Source of the DNA: Pantoea cypripedii
GTDB taxonomy: Bacteria > Pseudomonadota > Gammaproteobacteria > Enterobacterales > Enterobacteriaceae
Assembly: GCF_011395035.1 (NCBI RefSeq)
Contig: NZ_CP024770.1
Span: 1,291,203-1,297,287, forward strand
Length of the DNA stretch: 6,085 nt
Direction of reading: 5' to 3'
The notes under the pieces were generated by a model. That model was not told the origin of the DNA, made no database searches, and saw nothing but the letters and a program-made list of their open reading frames with translations. Numbering within the stretch: the stretch's first letter is position 1; each line of letters starts with the position of its first letter. The position numbers were made by a program, and so were the translations under genes. This document shows, in pieces, positions 5,434 to 6,085 of the stretch.

Positions 5434-5661
5434 TTAAATACCCAACATATGAGTCAGTCTTTGTAAAAAGGCCTGGCAAGCATCGTCTTCATTTGAGTAG
5501 TAACGCTCTTCAGTTCTCTGGCCTCTTTCACTGTAAAATATTTTCCACATCATATTTTCGTATATAAAACATAATGACTCGTTAGATATTTCATCAATAG
5601 TATAACTATCCTTTGGTATATTCATCGCATTCAGCTTAATAATCAGCTCTGACTTAACCAC
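5434..5661 (-). CDS. Putative immunity protein for the Rhs TNT toxin
   Basis: A 75-residue protein starting at a GTG (5661) that overlaps the toxin's last codons by 8 nt, with AAGGAG upstream and 5 nt of spacing. That site decides the start; the frame is open further upstream to 5814, but this would overlap the toxin by about 160 bases. No signal peptide or membrane segment is visible, so it should act in the cytoplasm. The sequence (SYTIDEISNESLCFIYENMM, then WKIFYSERGQ and EDDACQAFLQRL) has the small alpha/beta, acidic look of polymorphic-toxin immunity proteins; the YSERG plus E..AC..FL pattern recalls Imm59-like families, from memory and unverified. The assignment rests mainly on position: directly downstream of and coupled to an Rhs toxin tip, and equally AT-rich. 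It would bind and neutralise the TNT domain. Confidence 0.75.
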   Translation of the reverse strand: MVKSELIIKLNAMNIPKDSYTIDEISNESLCFIYENMMWKIFYSERGQRTEERYYSNEDDACQAFLQRLTHMLGI

Positions 5662-6085
5662 ACTGTCTCCTTCGTCTGACTTCAACCAGATGCCCTGAGT
5701 CAGTAAGTGACTTAACTGAGTCAGGTAATAAATACTGCGTTCCCATCCCCATCTCTCCAAACCATGGCGCGATCTTACTTTCCAGAACATTAGGAATAGG
5801 CTTCCTGACTTCATAGATAGTATATGGTTTAGAGTCTGTTCCTGGCGGAAGTGCCCGCATTGAATATGGAGTTCCTACTGGTGAAGTATATTTACCGCCG
5901 GGATAACCATAACGATCAATTACGTGACCAGGCTCCAGAATAGTAACTTTCTCCGAGCCAAAAGCCCCATTATTTGGCGGCCAATAGGTAACCAGCCCCT
6001 TATTCAACCCCAGCGGGTCGATCCACGTCAGAGGGTTTGGTGCATAAGCGTAAAGGTTTTCTCCCCCCGCTAACCCTATCGGGTC
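5654..6085 (-). CDS. Rhs protein C-terminal end with TNT (NAD+ glycohydrolase) toxin domain, 5' partial
   Basis: The last 143 residues of an Rhs protein whose body lies to the right of the window. Residues 1-28 are the end of the Rhs core (DPIGLAGGENLYAYAPNPL, then TWIDPLGL), where the toxin is released in this family. Residues about 45-139 match the TNT domain named after tuberculosis necrotizing toxin: HVIDRYGYPGGKYTSPVGTP, YSMRALPPGT, YTIYEVRKPIP, APWFGEMGMGTQYLL and LTDSGHLVEV. Arg58 in DRYG and Gln117 in GTQY correspond to positions I recall as catalytic in TNT (Arg757 and Gln822), so the domain looks intact. TNT enzymes hydrolyse NAD+ to nicotinamide and ADP-ribose and kill target cells by NAD+ depletion. 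Delivery would be by type VI secretion or another Rhs route. The region is visibly richer in A+T than the rest, as is usual for exchanged tips. The stop overlaps the immunity start. Confidence 0.9.
   Translation of the reverse strand, partial: DPIGLAGGENLYAYAPNPLTWIDPLGLNKGLVTYWPPNNGAFGSEKVTILEPGHVIDRYGYPGGKYTSPVGTPYSMRALPPGTDSKPYTIYEVRKPIPNVLESKIAPWFGEMGMGTQYLLPDSVKSLTDSGHLVEVRRRRQCG
6074..6085. repeat. Right terminal direct repeat, inside the rhs core codons
   Basis: This is the exact copy of positions 1-12. On the minus strand it encodes the Asp-Pro-Ile-Gly of the conserved DPIGL near the end of the Rhs core, in frame with the TNT tip. Its position in a conserved coding motif explains how an element could enter many rhs genes without breaking the reading frame. 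Bases immediately inside (CTAA at 6070-6073) differ from those inside the left copy (ATAG at 13-16), so the identity is limited to the 12-mer on the inner side. Confidence 0.75.

Larger units (their letters stand above)
1..6085. mobile_element. Integrative element within rhs, bounded by 12-bp direct repeats
   Basis: The window begins and ends with the identical 12-mer CCCTATCGGGTC. Between the copies lie a tyrosine recombinase, a primase-helicase, a Xre repressor with its own divergent operator, a SymE-like protein and an Rhs toxin tip with a putative immunity gene. One unit, counting the repeat once, is 6073 bp. This is the gene set of a small phage-satellite-like or integrated plasmid-like element: replication, recombination, control and cargo, with no structural, packaging or conjugation genes. 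The right repeat lies in rhs core codons, so the target appears to be an rhs gene rather than a tRNA. A circular molecule or tandem copies would give the same ends, and the window alone cannot separate these from a single integrated copy. Confidence 0.72.

Noticed and set aside
5434..5814. 126-codon version of the immunity gene
   Set aside because: It would overlap the toxin domain by about 160 bases. The GTG at 5661 has a well-placed AAGGAG and gives a typical stop-start overlap.
1..6085. tRNA, rRNA or CRISPR array
   Set aside because: No cloverleaf, conserved rRNA stretch or regularly spaced repeats were seen. The attachment site is in rhs codons, not a tRNA gene.

Overview
The window looks like one complete small integrative element lodged in the 3' part of an rhs gene, probably in a GC-rich member of the Enterobacterales. 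The host group is inferred from the Rhs core wording, a SymE-like protein and base composition; it cannot be fixed from this sequence alone. The first and last 12 bases are the same direct repeat, CCCTATCGGGTC. On the minus strand the right copy encodes the start of the Rhs core ending DPIGL.

Layout from left to right. Positions 1-18 hold a recombination-site-like core: the repeat is followed by an inverted copy of its first six bases. Positions 19-764 are GC-rich, largely non-coding and full of hairpins and short repeats. A minus-strand pair follows: a tyrosine recombinase (765-1778), preceded in transcription by a 925-residue primase-helicase (1862-4639). A 100-bp divergent control region (4640-4739) has face-to-face promoters whose -10 boxes lie between the arms of a perfect 9-bp inverted repeat. 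To its right, on the plus strand, lie a Xre/Cro-type repressor (4740-5108) and a 68-residue SymE-family protein (5185-5391). A bidirectional terminator separates these from an AT-richer minus-strand pair: a small putative immunity gene (5434-5661) and, overlapping it by 8 nt, the C-terminal end of an Rhs protein carrying a TNT-type NAD+ glycohydrolase domain (5654 to beyond 6085).

Proposed logic (inference). The recombinase integrates the circular element into the DPIG codons of an rhs gene. Because the element's right end begins with the same codons, followed by its own toxin tip and immunity gene, insertion would fuse the resident Rhs core in frame to the new toxin. The old tip would be pushed past the left end, where the element's reading frame has a stop at 43-45 and no usual start codon. 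The primase-helicase would copy the excised circle, the Xre protein would hold the replication/recombination operon silent, and the SymE-like protein may stabilise the element. The whole would be a mobile element that swaps Rhs effector tips. The sequences beyond both ends of the window would decide this.
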